This document shows positions 24,492-34,533 of a stretch of DNA of 45,332 nt, one piece after another. The notes beneath the pieces are model-generated. The model saw only the letters and a list, made by a program, of their open reading frames with translations, searched no databases and was not told the DNA's origin. Position numbers and translations under genes: made by a program. This stretch comes from Prosthecobacter debontii (GTDB lineage: Bacteria > Verrucomicrobiota > Verrucomicrobiia > Chthoniobacterales > Chthoniobacteraceae): assembly GCA_945861385.1 (NCBI GenBank), contig CAMAUI010000025.1:1-45332 (forward strand), given 5' to 3'. How positions within the stretch are numbered: the stretch's first letter is position 1; each line of letters opens with the position of its first letter.

Positions 24492-25658
24492 TCAGTTGCG
24501 GGAAAAGAGCCGCGGCATCTCGCGGTTCGTCGAGCGAAGGAAGAGCAGATAGGCGCCGATGATGAAGAGGACGGCGTTTGGCGTCCACGCCGCCACGATG
24601 GGCGGGACGTGTCCGCCTTTTCCGAGGGCGAGGAAGAGGAACATCATGAAAATGTAGCCGAAGAAAATGAACAGGCTGCTCGCCACGGATGCCAGGACCG
24701 CGCGCCGCGAGAAGACGATCCCGAGCGGGGCGGCGATGAAGATGACGGTGAAGCAGGTGAGCGGCAGTGCCCAGCGGTGTTGAAGATAGGTGCGGAATGG
24801 CGCGAGCTGGTGGGTGGAAAAATCGGAGTTGAACTGGATGTAGCGCCGGAGGTCGGGGACGCTGAGCTGCTCGGCTTCCATGGAGGAGCTGGCGAGCCGG
24901 TAGGGCGTCTCGCGCCACGTGTTGAAGCTCCGCGACCCGAGGGCGCCTGTGAATTTTTTCGGATCCGACCAGTCCTCGATGGGGCCGGTGACGTCGCCTT
25001 CCTTGTCCAGGTGGACTTCGCGGCCGAAATTCAGGACCCACTTTTTGTCACGCGGGACAAAGGTTGCGTTCTGCGCATACCAGCGCGTCGCGGGTTCGCC
25101 GTCGGCGTCAAGCTGAGTGATATGAACGTCGTCGAGCTGATTGTCCGCGCTCCTCATGCGGCGGATGAACCAGATGCGTTTGGTCATCCTGTCCCTGCTG
25201 AGATGCGCTGTGAGTTCGTTCCGCGACTCCGCTTTTTTCTCGCCCTTCTTGATGCGCTCGATGTCGGTAGTGCGCAAGGCCTCGGACTGCGGGGCGTGCT
25301 CGTAATTTAGCCAGAGGCACCCGCCGGTCGCCATGATGCCGCAGACAAAAAGCGGGAGCAGCAGACGGATCACGCTGCGGCCCGAGGAGAGCATCGAGAT
25401 GATTTCATTCGAGCGGGACATTTTGCTGAGGCTGTAGAGCAGCGCGAGAAGCAGCCCGAGCGGGAGTGAGAGAAGGGTGAAGTGGGGGAGCTGGTGGAGG
25501 TAGTACACGCCGATCTGCTTCCACTTCGCCTTTGCCTCGATGAAGTCGCCGAGGTTGTCGTTCAGGTCGAAGATGAGCAGGATGCCGAGGAACGCTGCGA
25601 AGCAGAGAAGGAAGGGTTCCAGAAAATTGCGTAGGACGTATCGGTCGAGCAGGCGCAT
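24492..25658 (-). CDS. LptF/LptG family permease (LPS export)
   Basis: A 388-aa inner-membrane protein of the YjgP/YjgQ family. LptF and LptG, with the ATPase LptB, extract lipopolysaccharide from the inner membrane and pass it to LptC/LptA. Three N-terminal transmembrane helices (about 12-33, 55-75, 98-118), the [16 protein letters not shown] coupling-helix segment that contacts LptB, a periplasmic beta-jellyroll region (about 130-285) and three C-terminal helices (about 298-318, 326-350, 357-375) fit the family. F and G cannot be told apart from this alone. Its presence shows a Gram-negative-type outer membrane. Divergent from the Hsp70 gene. Confidence 0.9.
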   Translation of the reverse strand: MRLLDRYVLRNFLEPFLLCFAAFLGILLIFDLNDNLGDFIEAKAKWKQIGVYYLHQLPHFTLLSLPLGLLLALLYSLSKMSRSNEIISMLSSGRSVIRLLLPLFVCGIMATGGCLWLNYEHAPQSEALRTTDIERIKKGEKKAESRNELTAHLSRDRMTKRIWFIRRMRSADNQLDDVHITQLDADGEPATRWYAQNATFVPRDKKWVLNFGREVHLDKEGDVTGPIEDWSDPKKFTGALGSRSFNTWRETPYRLASSSMEAEQLSVPDLRRYIQFNSDFSTHQLAPFRTYLQHRWALPLTCFTVIFIAAPLGIVFSRRAVLASVASSLFIFFGYIFMMFLFLALGKGGHVPPIVAAWTPNAVLFIIGAYLLFLRSTNREMPRLFSRN

Positions 25659-25761
25659 GAGCAGGTTCTCTTTTCTCGCGGATGGAGCGCCTTCGGGAAG
25701 TGCAAAGTCGGCGGATATCGTGTCTTTTCAAAATGCGGGAAGCGGGCAACGTGCGCGGTTC

Positions 25762-27552
25762 ATGTCTGTGATTGTCGGAATTGATCTCGGAACGACGAAC
25801 TCGCTCATCGGTGCGATGGAGGCGGGTTTTCCCGTGCTGATCGCCGATGCCGATGGCGTGCGCCTCACGCCGTCTGTCGTGCATTTTCCAAAGGGCGGCG
25901 GCCCGGTCGTCGGGCGCGCGGCATCGAGAATGCGGGCCGTGGAGCCTGCGGACACGATCTACTCGGTGAAGCGGTTCATCGGGCGCAGGGCGGGGGAGGA
26001 GGCTGGCGCTGTGGATTACCGGCTGGCCGGGGGGCGCGGGGAGCCCGTGCGTGTCGTGGCGCGCGGTCGGACGTTCAGCCCGGAGGAGGTGTCGGCGTTT
26101 GTGCTGCAAAAACTCCGCGCCGACGCCGAGGGTGCGCTGGGTGTGCCGATGACGCGGGCGGTGATCACGGTGCCCGCGTATTTCAACGATGCGCAGCGCA
26201 GCGCGACAAAACGGGCGGGCGAACTGGCGGGGCTGGTGGTGGAGCGGATCGTGAACGAGCCCACGGCGGCGGCGCTCGCCTACGGGCTCGACCGCCTGAA
26301 GGACCGCGCAAGGATCGCGGTGTATGATCTCGGGGGCGGGACGTTCGACATCTCGATCCTCGAGCTGAACAAGGGCGTATTCCAGGTGCTCGCGACAAAC
26401 GGCGACACACGGCTCGGCGGGGATGACATTGACGCGGCAATCGTCGGGCACCTTGCGGAGATCGCTGGCGGGGGGCTGGATGCCGGCGCGATGGCGCGGT
26501 TGCGCGAGGCGGCCATCGCGGCGAAGCACGCGCTGTCAACGGACGGCGAAGCGCGGATTGAACTCCCGTTTTTCACGATGGGGAAAAGCTTCTCGCATGT
26601 CCTCACGCGTGTGGAGCTGGAGACGCTTGCCCGGCCGATTGTAGAGCGCACGCGGGCGCACTGCCGCCGCGTGCTTGCGGATTCGCAGCTCCAGCCACGG
26701 GAGCTGGACGAGGTGATCCTCGTGGGCGGGCAGACCCGCATGCCGCTCGTGCGCGCAATGGTGGCGGAGATCTTCGGGCGCGAGGCGAACACTTCACAAA
26801 ATCCCGATGAGGCGGTGGCGATCGGCGCGACCATCCAGGCGGGCATCCTCAGTGGCGCGGTGCAAAACGTGGTGCTGCTCGACGTGACGCCGCTCTCGCT
26901 GGGCATCGAGACATTCGGCGGGCTGATGAACGTGATCATTCCGCGCAACTCGACGATTCCGCTCAAGCGCGGCGAACTTTTCACCAACGCCGTGACGGGC
27001 CAGCGCTCGATGTTGATCCGCGTGCTGCAGGGCGAGCGCGAGCTGGTGAAGGACAACTGGGACATCGGGCGTTTCGAGCTGGAGTTTGAACCCGCACCAA
27101 AAGGGCAGGCGCGGGTCGGCGTGCAGTTCGAGATTGATGCCAACGGCATCCTGCACGTGCTTGCGCGCGACACGAAGACCGGGGCCGAGAAGGTCGTGAA
27201 GATGGCGAGCGCGGTGGATGTGAGCGACGAGGCGGTGGAGAAGATGCTGGAGGAATCGCTGGAACACGCATTCGAGGACATGAACGAACGCGCCTTTACC
27301 GAGGCAAAACTCAAGGCGGAGGAGATGCTGCCCGCCGTGCGTACGGCATTGGAACAAGCGGGCGCGGACTTGGATGACGACGAGCGCGCAATGATCGCAG
27401 CGCGGGTCGCGGACGTGGAAGCGGCGCTCGGCGAGGGCGGCGCTCCGCGGCTGAAGAAGGCCGTGGCTGCGCTGGACGCCGCGACGCAGCGGCTCGCAGC
27501 GATTCTGGTCGAGAACGCGATGCGGCAGGGACGGGGCCGTGGTGGTTCGTAG
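25762..27552 (+). CDS. Hsp70 family chaperone (DnaK/HscA-like)
   Basis: A 596-aa Hsp70 protein. The ATPase domain has the phosphate loops [13 protein letters not shown] and [45 protein letters not shown] and [14 protein letters not shown]. The substrate domain begins after [19 protein letters not shown] and includes [15 protein letters not shown] and [17 protein letters not shown]. It is shorter than classical DnaK (about 640), nearer to HscA-like or secondary Hsp70s, and lacks the acidic EEVD-like end, finishing instead in GRGRGGS. No DnaJ or GrpE gene is nearby, so a specialised role is likely (inference). Start chosen at the ATG before [10 protein letters not shown]. Confidence 0.92.
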   Translation: MSVIVGIDLGTTNSLIGAMEAGFPVLIADADGVRLTPSVVHFPKGGGPVVGRAASRMRAVEPADTIYSVKRFIGRRAGEEAGAVDYRLAGGRGEPVRVVARGRTFSPEEVSAFVLQKLRADAEGALGVPMTRAVITVPAYFNDAQRSATKRAGELAGLVVERIVNEPTAAALAYGLDRLKDRARIAVYDLGGGTFDISILELNKGVFQVLATNGDTRLGGDDIDAAIVGHLAEIAGGGLDAGAMARLREAAIAAKHALSTDGEARIELPFFTMGKSFSHVLTRVELETLARPIVERTRAHCRRVLADSQLQPRELDEVILVGGQTRMPLVRAMVAEIFGREANTSQNPDEAVAIGATIQAGILSGAVQNVVLLDVTPLSLGIETFGGLMNVIIPRNSTIPLKRGELFTNAVTGQRSMLIRVLQGERELVKDNWDIGRFELEFEPAPKGQARVGVQFEIDANGILHVLARDTKTGAEKVVKMASAVDVSDEAVEKMLEESLEHAFEDMNERAFTEAKLKAEEMLPAVRTALEQAGADLDDDERAMIAARVADVEAALGEGGAPRLKKAVAALDAATQRLAAILVENAMRQGRGRGGS

Positions 27553-27554
27553 CC

Positions 27555-27580
27555 GCGCTCGTGAGAGCGCCTGCGTTTTT
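27555..27580 (+). terminator. likely terminator between Hsp70 and dnaG
   Basis: The stem GCGCTC (27555-27560) and GAGCGC (27565-27570) with a GTGA tetraloop, followed after 5 nt by TTTTT (27576-27580). It lies in the 38-bp convergent gap after the Hsp70 stop. The offset T-run lowers confidence. Confidence 0.5.
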
Positions 27581-27590
27581 ACAAACTCAG

Positions 27591-29423
27591 CTACTCCAGC
27601 GCGCGCGGGTTGCCTGGAGGCGGGATGGCGGCGAGCTGGCGCTGGAGTTCGATGAGGCGGGTGTTGATTTCGGCAAGCTGCTCGATGCCCAATCCCGGTG
27701 AGTGGCTCTGGGCCTTGAGCGCGTCCCGCCGGCGGGCAATGTCGCGGCGCTCCAGATCGTGCCAGCAGTCCTCGGCGAAGGACTTGCAGTCTTCCGGGAG
27801 ACGGCGATCGAGCAAGCTCGAGAGCGTGGCTTCATCGCCGGCATCCAGCGACGAGAGAAACGTGTTCACGGATGCCGGATCATCGGCGCGGAAATCCGAT
27901 TCAAGAATTTTAACAAGCAGCGCGCATCCCGGCGTGCCGTCATCGAGAACGCGGCTCCATGACTGCCCCTGCACCCATGCGCGGGCGACCGGGCTGCGAA
28001 GCAGCAGCAGCGTGAGCCATTGCTGGGTCTGGTCTAGCGCGACGACTTCGACCGCCTGCGCGTCGAGAATTTCATCCTCCTCGCTGCGCGGACGCGATGG
28101 CGGGCGTTTGAGCAGTGTGCGGAGCTGGTCGGGTGCGACCTCGAGGCGTGTGGAGGTGTTGTTCAGCACGGTTTCACGAGCGACGGCATCCGGGATGCGT
28201 GCGATGAACTCCGCCATTTTTCGCGCGACGGCGATCTTGCCGCGCGGGGTGGCGAAGTCCGGCTTTTTTGCGTTTCGCTCGAGCTGGTAATCGAAGAAGT
28301 CGCGCGACTCGGCGATGACCGCTGCGAAGGCCTCGCCGCCGCGGCTGCGGATCATCGAGTCCGGATCCTCGCCCACCGGCATCTCCGCGCAGCGCACGAG
28401 CAGGTTCTGGCTGAGAAGCTGTGGCAGCGAGCGTTCCGCGGCCTTTTCACCGGCGGCGTCGGAGTCGAAGCACAGGACCACCTCGTCCACGTATCGCTTC
28501 AGGATGCGCGCCTGGCGCTCGGTGAAAGCGGTGCCTTGCGGGGCGATCACATTTTGCACGCCGGCCTCGAATGCAGTGATGAGATCCACCTGGCCTTCGC
28601 ACACGATTGCCTGCTTTTTCGCGATGAGCGCGCGCTTGGATTTGTGGAGGCCGAAAAGGACATCGCCCTTTTTGAAAAGCATGGTCTCCGGGGAGTTCAC
28701 GTACTTTGCGGGGCTCTGCTCTGCATTCAGCACGCGGCCGCTGAATGCGATCACTTCGCCGGTGTCGTTGCAGATCGGGAACATCACGCGGCCGCGGAAG
28801 CGGTCGTAGAGGCGGTCGCTCTCCTCCTTCTGCGCGAAGAGCCCGCTGGCGGCGAGTTCGTCGGGCTTGAAGCCGTTGGACTGTGCGTGGGCGAGCAGCG
28901 CGTCCCATGCGTCGGGCGCGAAGCCGATCTTCCAGGCTTTTGCGACTTCCGCGGCGAGACCGCGGCGTTTGAGGTAGTCCCGGGCGGCCTCGCCGGCGGG
29001 GGCCCGCATGAGGCATGTGTGGAAAAATTCGGCGGCCTCGGCGTGGAGCGCGAGCAGCCGCTTGCGGAGGCCGGCGTTCTGGTGGTCCTGTTCGGACATC
29101 TCCGCCTCCGGGATCTGGATGTTCGCTTTTTGTGCCAGTTTGCGGACTGCGGCGATGAAGTCTATGTGCTCGTAATCCATCACGAAGCGGAAGACGGAGC
29201 CGCCCGCGCCGCAGCCGAAGCATTTGAAGATCTGGCGGTGAGGATTGACCGTGAACGAGGGACTCCGCTCGGAGTGAAATGGGCAGAGGGCCTTGTAGGT
29301 GCCGCCCATGCGCTTCAGCGGGAAGTACGAACCGATCACCTCGACGATGTCATTCGCCGCTGCGATTTGTTCGACGATTTCCTCCGGGATTTTCGGCACG
29401 CGTGGAGTGTCGAAAGCCGGCAT
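27591..29423 (-). CDS. dnaG: DNA primase
   Basis: A 610-aa primase that makes RNA primers at replication forks. The N-terminal CHC2 zinc ribbon is intact (C47-PF-H50, then C68-FG-C71). The RNA-polymerase domain follows, with RFRGRVMFPI and the TOPRIM motifs VCEGQVDLITAFEAG and VLCFDSDAAGEKAAER. The C-terminal helicase-binding region (about 460-610) is divergent and helical, as usual. The same frame is open to 29951 through the neighbouring gene, but the ATG at 29421-29423 lies 29 nt after no known signal and gives the expected N-terminus IPEEIVEQIAAANDIVEVIG. It lies 28 nt downstream of the PHP-glycosyltransferase gene. Confidence 0.96.
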   Translation of the reverse strand: MPAFDTPRVPKIPEEIVEQIAAANDIVEVIGSYFPLKRMGGTYKALCPFHSERSPSFTVNPHRQIFKCFGCGAGGSVFRFVMDYEHIDFIAAVRKLAQKANIQIPEAEMSEQDHQNAGLRKRLLALHAEAAEFFHTCLMRAPAGEAARDYLKRRGLAAEVAKAWKIGFAPDAWDALLAHAQSNGFKPDELAASGLFAQKEESDRLYDRFRGRVMFPICNDTGEVIAFSGRVLNAEQSPAKYVNSPETMLFKKGDVLFGLHKSKRALIAKKQAIVCEGQVDLITAFEAGVQNVIAPQGTAFTERQARILKRYVDEVVLCFDSDAAGEKAAERSLPQLLSQNLLVRCAEMPVGEDPDSMIRSRGGEAFAAVIAESRDFFDYQLERNAKKPDFATPRGKIAVARKMAEFIARIPDAVARETVLNNTSTRLEVAPDQLRTLLKRPPSRPRSEEDEILDAQAVEVVALDQTQQWLTLLLLRSPVARAWVQGQSWSRVLDDGTPGCALLVKILESDFRADDPASVNTFLSSLDAGDEATLSSLLDRRLPEDCKSFAEDCWHDLERRDIARRRDALKAQSHSPGLGIEQLAEINTRLIELQRQLAAIPPPGNPRALE

Positions 29424-29451
29424 GCCGCTGTCGAGTGCCGGGCTGGGGGAA

Positions 29452-31833
29452 TTATGCGGTCGCCTCCCACCAGCGGCGGGCGGCATCGCGCCAGTCGCGC
29501 GAAGCCACGGCGGACGCGGCGGCGATGGCCATGCTTGCGCGCAGCGCGGGGTTGGAGGCCAGCGTGGTGATTGCGGTGGTGAAGTGGCCGAGGTCGTTGG
29601 CCCGTGTGACGAGTCCGGTGATGTCGTGGGCGACGAGATCCTTCGGCCCGCCTTCATCAGACACGATGCACGGGAGGCCGCTGGCCTGGGCTTCGAGGAT
29701 GACGTTGCCAAACGTGTCCGTGGTGCTGGGGAAAAGAAAAATGTCGGCGCTGGCAAATGCCGTCGCAAGCTCCTCGCCGCCGAGATAGCCGGTGAAAATC
29801 GCGCGCGGCACGCGTTGCTTGAGTTCGGAAAGGAACGGTCCGTCGCCGACAAACGCAATGGCGAGGCCGGGTGCCGCGACGCGGTCCCATGCATCCGCGA
29901 GAAGCGCGAGGTTTTTTTCCTTTGAGATGCGGCCGACGTAGAGCAGCACAATGCTGCCGGCGGGTGCTCCGCGTTTTTGCCAGTATGCGGCGTCGCGGCG
30001 GCTGGCCCGGAAGAGCGCGGTGTCGAGGCCGCGCGGGAAGAGGCGGAGCTTTTTCTCGCTGAGGCCGCGATTGATCCAGCTCTGGCGGTAGCTCTCGCTG
30101 TTCACCCAGATGGTGTCCATCTGCGCGTAGAATGTCCGCATGAATGTCCATGCCAGCGTTTCCCACGAACGGTCATCGGTGAGGATGCGGACGTACTGGG
30201 GGAAGTCGGTGTGGTAGATGCCCGCCGTCGTCAGGCCAAGGAGGCGCGCGGCGAGGAGTGCGGTGAGGCCGACGGGGCCGGGCGTGGAGATGATGAGTTC
30301 GGTGAAGCCTTCGCGCTGGATGTAATCGAGGATCTTGAGGACAGGCGGAAAGCTGAGTTTCTGAAGTTCGTATTCGGGCAGCTCGAATTCGCCGATGGGC
30401 TTGAAATTCTCGATGGGAATGCCGGTGATCGTGCTGTCCTCGCGGCAGGTGACCACGGTGAGCGCGTTGCCGTTTGCGACAGTTGCCGCGGTCATCCTGC
30501 GGATGGTGGTGGCGACGCCGTTGACGTCCTCGAGTGTGTCGGTGAACCACGCGCGCTTGACGTTTGCGAGGTGCGGGGCGGGCTCGCCGGTGAGCGCGGT
30601 GGAAATTTCGCGCAGCCATGTGCGATCCGGGGCGAGCTGGCGGAAGGCTGCGAAGTAGGGCGCGAGCGCGAGCGCGACGGGAACCATGAGCGAGATGTCC
30701 TGGATGGCGTCAATCGGGTTCCCGGCGCTGACCTTTTTCACGAACGAGGTGAAAAAGCGGTAGAGCAGGCGATCCGCGAAAAGGCATGCGGTGATAAATG
30801 CGCGGCGCTCCGGTTCATTGACGCCGTCGGTCGCGCGGGCGATGAGGGCGTTCAGTTCGCCGTCGCGAAAAGTCCCTGCGAATTGCTTCCAGATGCTTGC
30901 GCGGCGTGGCTTCGCGAGTTCGAAGATCTGCCCGCTGAGAATGGCCTGTGCGAGGAAGCCGAGCTTGTCGGTGAACGAAAACTCGGTGGGATTTTCGCCC
31001 TCCATGAACCGCGAGAACGCCTTGCCGACGAGCCCGCCGCGGTCGAGGCCGGCAAATTTCTCCGACGCAAACTGGAAGAGGCTGCTGTAGAGCCCATGCG
31101 CGTGGGCGAGGGGGCCGCCAGGCGCACCGCCTGGCGCGCAACGACCCGCGCGGATCTCGGCGAGCAATGAGGCGCAGTCCGTCCCTGCCGCCTCCGTCCA
31201 CGCGCATCCGGCGAAGATGCCGCTGCGGTCGTTGCTGCCGCCGACGAACGCCTTTTCCCAGGCGCGATCGTGCGTCGGCGCGATGCCGTGGCGTTCGCTG
31301 AGGGCGGCGATTTTCCCCGGTGTGAGCGTGGTGAGGAGATGAAGCGCGACTTCGCTCGTGAGGGCGTCGCGCGTGCCGTTGAGCACCTCGAAGTGGCGGA
31401 AAAGCAGGAGCAATTTCTCCACGTGCCGCACGCGGAGTGTGTCGTCGAGGCGGTGCAGCGGATGCGCGACGGCGTGGGCGAGGTCGCGGCCGGCGAAGTA
31501 TCGCTGGAGGTCGTAGATGTTGTCGCGGCATCGCTGGATTTCGCGGTGCTCCGGCTCGGTGATCCCCCACACGAGCAGGCGCACGGCGGCGCGATCTTCC
31601 GGGAACCTGGCGGTGACTTCCTCGCTCAGAAAAACGCCCGGTTTCCCTGCAACCGAAAGGCAGCCATCAATCGTATCGCGGTCGGTGAGCGTGAAGCAGC
31701 CCATGCCGCGGGAGCGCGCTTTCTCGTAAAGCGCCGCGGGTTCCGAGTAGCTGCCCGGCATTCCGATCCGGCGGAAGAGCCATTCGGCCGCCGCACCGCT
31801 GTGCTTCGAGTGGAGGTGCAGGTCCGCGCGCAT
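29452..31833 (-). CDS. PHP-domain/GT4 glycosyltransferase fusion
   Basis: A 793-aa protein. Residues 1-215 form a PHP (polymerase-histidinol-phosphatase) metal-dependent hydrolase domain: MRADLHLHSKHSG, FTLTDRDTIDG, AHPLHRLDD. A helical middle region (about 250-400) of unknown kind links it to a C-terminal family-4 glycosyltransferase with GT-B fold (about 415-790): VNGVATTIRRM, IISTPGPVGLTALLAA, YHTDFPQYVR, LLYVGRISKEKNLALLADA and the nucleotide-sugar site FPSTTDTFGNVILEAQASGLP. The GT part resembles the mannosyl- or sulfoquinovosyl-transferase-like branch. No signal or TM segment. The substrate is unknown; a phospholipid or glycolipid head group is possible (inference). Confidence 0.88.
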   Translation of the reverse strand: MRADLHLHSKHSGAAAEWLFRRIGMPGSYSEPAALYEKARSRGMGCFTLTDRDTIDGCLSVAGKPGVFLSEEVTARFPEDRAAVRLLVWGITEPEHREIQRCRDNIYDLQRYFAGRDLAHAVAHPLHRLDDTLRVRHVEKLLLLFRHFEVLNGTRDALTSEVALHLLTTLTPGKIAALSERHGIAPTHDRAWEKAFVGGSNDRSGIFAGCAWTEAAGTDCASLLAEIRAGRCAPGGAPGGPLAHAHGLYSSLFQFASEKFAGLDRGGLVGKAFSRFMEGENPTEFSFTDKLGFLAQAILSGQIFELAKPRRASIWKQFAGTFRDGELNALIARATDGVNEPERRAFITACLFADRLLYRFFTSFVKKVSAGNPIDAIQDISLMVPVALALAPYFAAFRQLAPDRTWLREISTALTGEPAPHLANVKRAWFTDTLEDVNGVATTIRRMTAATVANGNALTVVTCREDSTITGIPIENFKPIGEFELPEYELQKLSFPPVLKILDYIQREGFTELIISTPGPVGLTALLAARLLGLTTAGIYHTDFPQYVRILTDDRSWETLAWTFMRTFYAQMDTIWVNSESYRQSWINRGLSEKKLRLFPRGLDTALFRASRRDAAYWQKRGAPAGSIVLLYVGRISKEKNLALLADAWDRVAAPGLAIAFVGDGPFLSELKQRVPRAIFTGYLGGEELATAFASADIFLFPSTTDTFGNVILEAQASGLPCIVSDEGGPKDLVAHDITGLVTRANDLGHFTTAITTLASNPALRASMAIAAASAVASRDWRDAARRWWEATA

Positions 31834-31845
31834 GGGCGCCGGGTG

Positions 31846-33603
31846 CTAAAATGCGTCCGTGACGGCGCCTTTGCTGGCCGTCTGGACTGTCTTCGCGTAC
31901 TTCGCGAGGACACCGCGCGTGAAGAGGGGTTTCGGCGCCTTCCACTTTTTCAGCCGCGCGTCGAGATCGGTCTTGGTGATGCCGAGGGTGAGCATGCGCT
32001 TGTCGGCATCAATGGTGATGGTGTCGCCGTTTTTCACGACTGCGAGCGGGCCGCCGAGCGCGGCTTCGGGGGTGATGTGGCCGACGACGAAGCCGTGGGA
32101 GCCGCCGCTGAAGCGGCCATCGGTGACGAGTGCGACGTCCTTGCCGAGGCCCTTGCCCATGACGGCGCTGGTGGGCGAAAGCATTTCGCGCATGCCGGGG
32201 CCGCCGACGGGGCCTTCGTGGCGGATGACGATGACGTGGCCCTTTTTCACCGTGCCGTCGAGGATCGCTTTCAGTGCGTCCTGTTCGTTTTCAAAAACGA
32301 TCGCCTTCCCGGAAAAGCTGAGGCCTTCCTTGCCGGAAATCTTGGCGACTGCCCCTTCCGGCGCGAGGTTGCCGTAGAGGACGACGAGATGGCTGTCCTT
32401 TTTGATGGGGTTATTGAATGGGCGGACGATTTCCTGGCCTTTCGGATAGGCCCTCGAGCGCTTGAGGTTTTCTGCCAGCGTCCTGCCGGTGACTGTGAGG
32501 CAACCGCCGTGCAGGAGGCCCTCCTCGAGCATCATTTTCATGAGCGGGGTCTGGCCGCCGATGGCGATGAGTTCGCTCATGAGAAAGCGTCCGCTGGGTT
32601 TCAAATCAGCGAGGACGGGAACCTTGCGGCCGATCTTCGTGAAGTCGTCGAGTTCCAGTTTCACATTCGCCGCGTGGGCCATGGCGAGGAGGTGGAGCAC
32701 GGCATTGGTCGAGCCGCCGAGGGCGATGACGACGCTGATCGCATTCTCGAATGATTCGCGCGTGAGGATGTCGCTGGGACGGATGCCCCGCTTGATGAGT
32801 TCGACCACGGCGGTTCCGGCGGCGCGGGCGTCCATCGCCTTTTCCCTGCTGATAGCGTTTTGAGCGGAGCTGTTTGGCAGGGACATGCCGAGGGCCTCGA
32901 TCGCGCTGGCCATCGTATTCGCCGTGTACATCCCGCCGCACGAACCGGCGCCGGGGATCGCGTGCTCCTCGATCATTGAAAGTTCGCGGTCGTCAATCGT
33001 CCCCGCCGAATGTTTGCCGACAGCCTCGAAGCACGAGACGATGTCGAGGGGTTTGTCCGCGATCTGCGAAGCGCGCTCCTTGCTCAGGCGCTTCTCGGCG
33101 AGGATTCCGTTGATGCAGCCGGGAAGGATGGTGCCGCCATAGACGAAAATGGCGGGCCGGTTCAGGCGAGCCATCGCGATGAGGCAACCCGGCATGTTCT
33201 TGTCGCAGCCGCCGATCGCCACGAGGCCGTCGAACATCTCGCAGCCCATGACGGTTTCGATGCTGTCGGCGATGACTTCGCGCGAGACGAGCGAGTATTT
33301 CATCCCCTCGCTGCCCATCGAGATGCCGTCGGAAATCGTGATCGTCCCGAAGATCACCCCTTTTCCGCCGCCCGCGCCGACGCCGGCCTCGGCTTCGCGC
33401 GCGAGTTTATCAATGTGCATGTTGCATGGCGTGACCATGCTCCAGGTGCTTGCGATCCCGACCTGCGACTTTTTGAAGTCCTCGCGGGCAAACCCCACGG
33501 CATGCAGCATGGCGCGGCTGGCGGAGCGCTCCGGTCCGTCCGTGACAAGACGCGACCATTTGCGGTGAAGACTGCCCGGATGTTTGCTCGGCTCTCTGCT
33601 CAT
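31846..33603 (-). CDS. ilvD: dihydroxy-acid dehydratase
   Basis: A 585-aa iron-sulfur dehydratase for the third step of valine/isoleucine synthesis, forming 2-oxoacids from 2,3-dihydroxyacids. The cluster cysteines lie in MVTPCNMH, VAIGGCDKNMPGC and PGAGSCGGMYTANTM. The C-terminal block GGPGMREMLSPTSAVMGKGLG and TDGRFSGGSHGFVVGHI is also conserved. Length is normal. The frame is open 13 codons further upstream, but that part overlaps the shared leader motif; MSREPSKH is the better start. No Shine-Dalgarno sequence precedes it. No other ilv or leu gene is in the window. Confidence 0.96.
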   Translation of the reverse strand: MSREPSKHPGSLHRKWSRLVTDGPERSASRAMLHAVGFAREDFKKSQVGIASTWSMVTPCNMHIDKLAREAEAGVGAGGGKGVIFGTITISDGISMGSEGMKYSLVSREVIADSIETVMGCEMFDGLVAIGGCDKNMPGCLIAMARLNRPAIFVYGGTILPGCINGILAEKRLSKERASQIADKPLDIVSCFEAVGKHSAGTIDDRELSMIEEHAIPGAGSCGGMYTANTMASAIEALGMSLPNSSAQNAISREKAMDARAAGTAVVELIKRGIRPSDILTRESFENAISVVIALGGSTNAVLHLLAMAHAANVKLELDDFTKIGRKVPVLADLKPSGRFLMSELIAIGGQTPLMKMMLEEGLLHGGCLTVTGRTLAENLKRSRAYPKGQEIVRPFNNPIKKDSHLVVLYGNLAPEGAVAKISGKEGLSFSGKAIVFENEQDALKAILDGTVKKGHVIVIRHEGPVGGPGMREMLSPTSAVMGKGLGKDVALVTDGRFSGGSHGFVVGHITPEAALGGPLAVVKNGDTITIDADKRMLTLGITKTDLDARLKKWKAPKPLFTRGVLAKYAKTVQTASKGAVTDAF

Positions 33604-33604
33604 A

Positions 33605-33637
33605 TTGGAAAAGGGGGCGGACGCTAACGGGCGTCCG
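33605..33637 (-). promoter_or_regulatory. ilvD leader: hairpin plus motif shared with rplU
   Basis: On the minus strand a 7-bp hairpin, CGGACGC-(5 nt)-GCGTCCG (33637-33619), overlaps the start of the 21-nt motif (33625-33605) found also before rplU. The motif's pyrimidine run CCCCCTTTTCC ends almost at the ATG. A hairpin followed by a C/T-rich run looks like an attenuator or a structured ribosome entry site. Which one cannot be decided from sequence. Confidence 0.45.
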
Positions 33638-33673
33638 GGCATCTGGCAAGGACGGCGGGCGCGGTATTCCCGG

Positions 33674-34489
33674 CTATGCGCCGAAGGCTGCGCGCAGGCA
33701 TTCGCGGCTTCTTGTCGCGATGATCTCCGGGCCCTCGTCGAACACGAAGACCTCCACGCTCACAAAGCCGTCGTAGCCGGCTTCGCGAAGGGCGGCGGCG
33801 ATTGGCAGGAAGTCCACATCGCCGAAGCCCGGCCCTTTCAAATTGGTGTCGTTCGCGTGGAAATACGCAAATTGCCCGGCGCTTTCCCGGATGATCTCAG
33901 GGATGGGCTTCGACTCGGACGACATCGCCTTTACATCGAGAATGATGCTCATCGCCGGGCTGTTGAACTGGGCCGCAAAACGCCGGCCTTCCCCGGCGGT
34001 GTTCACAAAATTCGTCTCGTTCGACGCGAGGGGTTCCAGGCAGATGACAACGCCGCAATCCTCCGCGCGCTTCACGGATTCGCGGAACACGCCGGTCGCC
34101 CACGCCCATGCCTGCTCGTGCGAAACACCCGCCATCACATTTCGCTGCTTGGGCGAGCCGACGATGATCCGTGACCCGCCGAGGTCGGCGCAGCAGTCCA
34201 CGAGATCCGCAAAGTAGCGCGATGTCGCCGCGCGAACCGTGGCATCCGGGTGGGTGAGGTGCATTCCCTCGGTCTGCGCGAGCACCCAATGCAGGCCGCT
34301 GATTTCGATCCCGGCTTTGTGCGCGAGATCGCGGATGGCCCCGCGTTCCACCGCGCTGATGTCGTTCACGTTTCTCGCGATGGTGAACGGCGCGATCTCC
34401 ACGGCGTCGTAGCCCGCGCTTTTTGCGTACGAAAAGATCCGGTCGGCCGGCCAGTCACGGAAGATTTCGTTGCAGATCGCGAATTTCAT
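33674..34489 (-). CDS. sugar phosphate isomerase/epimerase family TIM-barrel protein
   Basis: A 271-aa protein of the xylose-isomerase-like TIM-barrel superfamily (AP endonuclease family 2). Typical blocks are MKFAICNEIFRDWPADRI, AGYDAVEIAPFT, GIEISGLHWVL, GSRIIVGSPKQRN, VVICLEPLASNETNFVNT with the metal glutamate, SIILDVKAMSSE with the metal aspartate, YFHANDTNLKGPGFGDVDF and GFVSVEVFVFDEGP. It should bind a divalent metal and isomerise or epimerise a sugar or keto-sugar; the substrate is unknown. It lies 70 nt downstream of ilvD's leader on the opposite side and 44 nt downstream of the gamma-carbonic anhydrase gene on the same strand, so those two may be co-transcribed. Confidence 0.88.
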   Translation of the reverse strand: MKFAICNEIFRDWPADRIFSYAKSAGYDAVEIAPFTIARNVNDISAVERGAIRDLAHKAGIEISGLHWVLAQTEGMHLTHPDATVRAATSRYFADLVDCCADLGGSRIIVGSPKQRNVMAGVSHEQAWAWATGVFRESVKRAEDCGVVICLEPLASNETNFVNTAGEGRRFAAQFNSPAMSIILDVKAMSSESKPIPEIIRESAGQFAYFHANDTNLKGPGFGDVDFLPIAAALREAGYDGFVSVEVFVFDEGPEIIATRSRECLRAAFGA

Positions 34490-34533
34490 CCGGCGCACGG
34501 TGCCGGGCGCGCAGGTGCCGCGGAAGCCAAAAG

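Noticed and set aside
31270-32754. A 494-codon plus-strand frame opposite the glycosyltransferase and ilvD
   Set aside because: It spans two well-supported minus-strand genes and their junction; no motif is visible.
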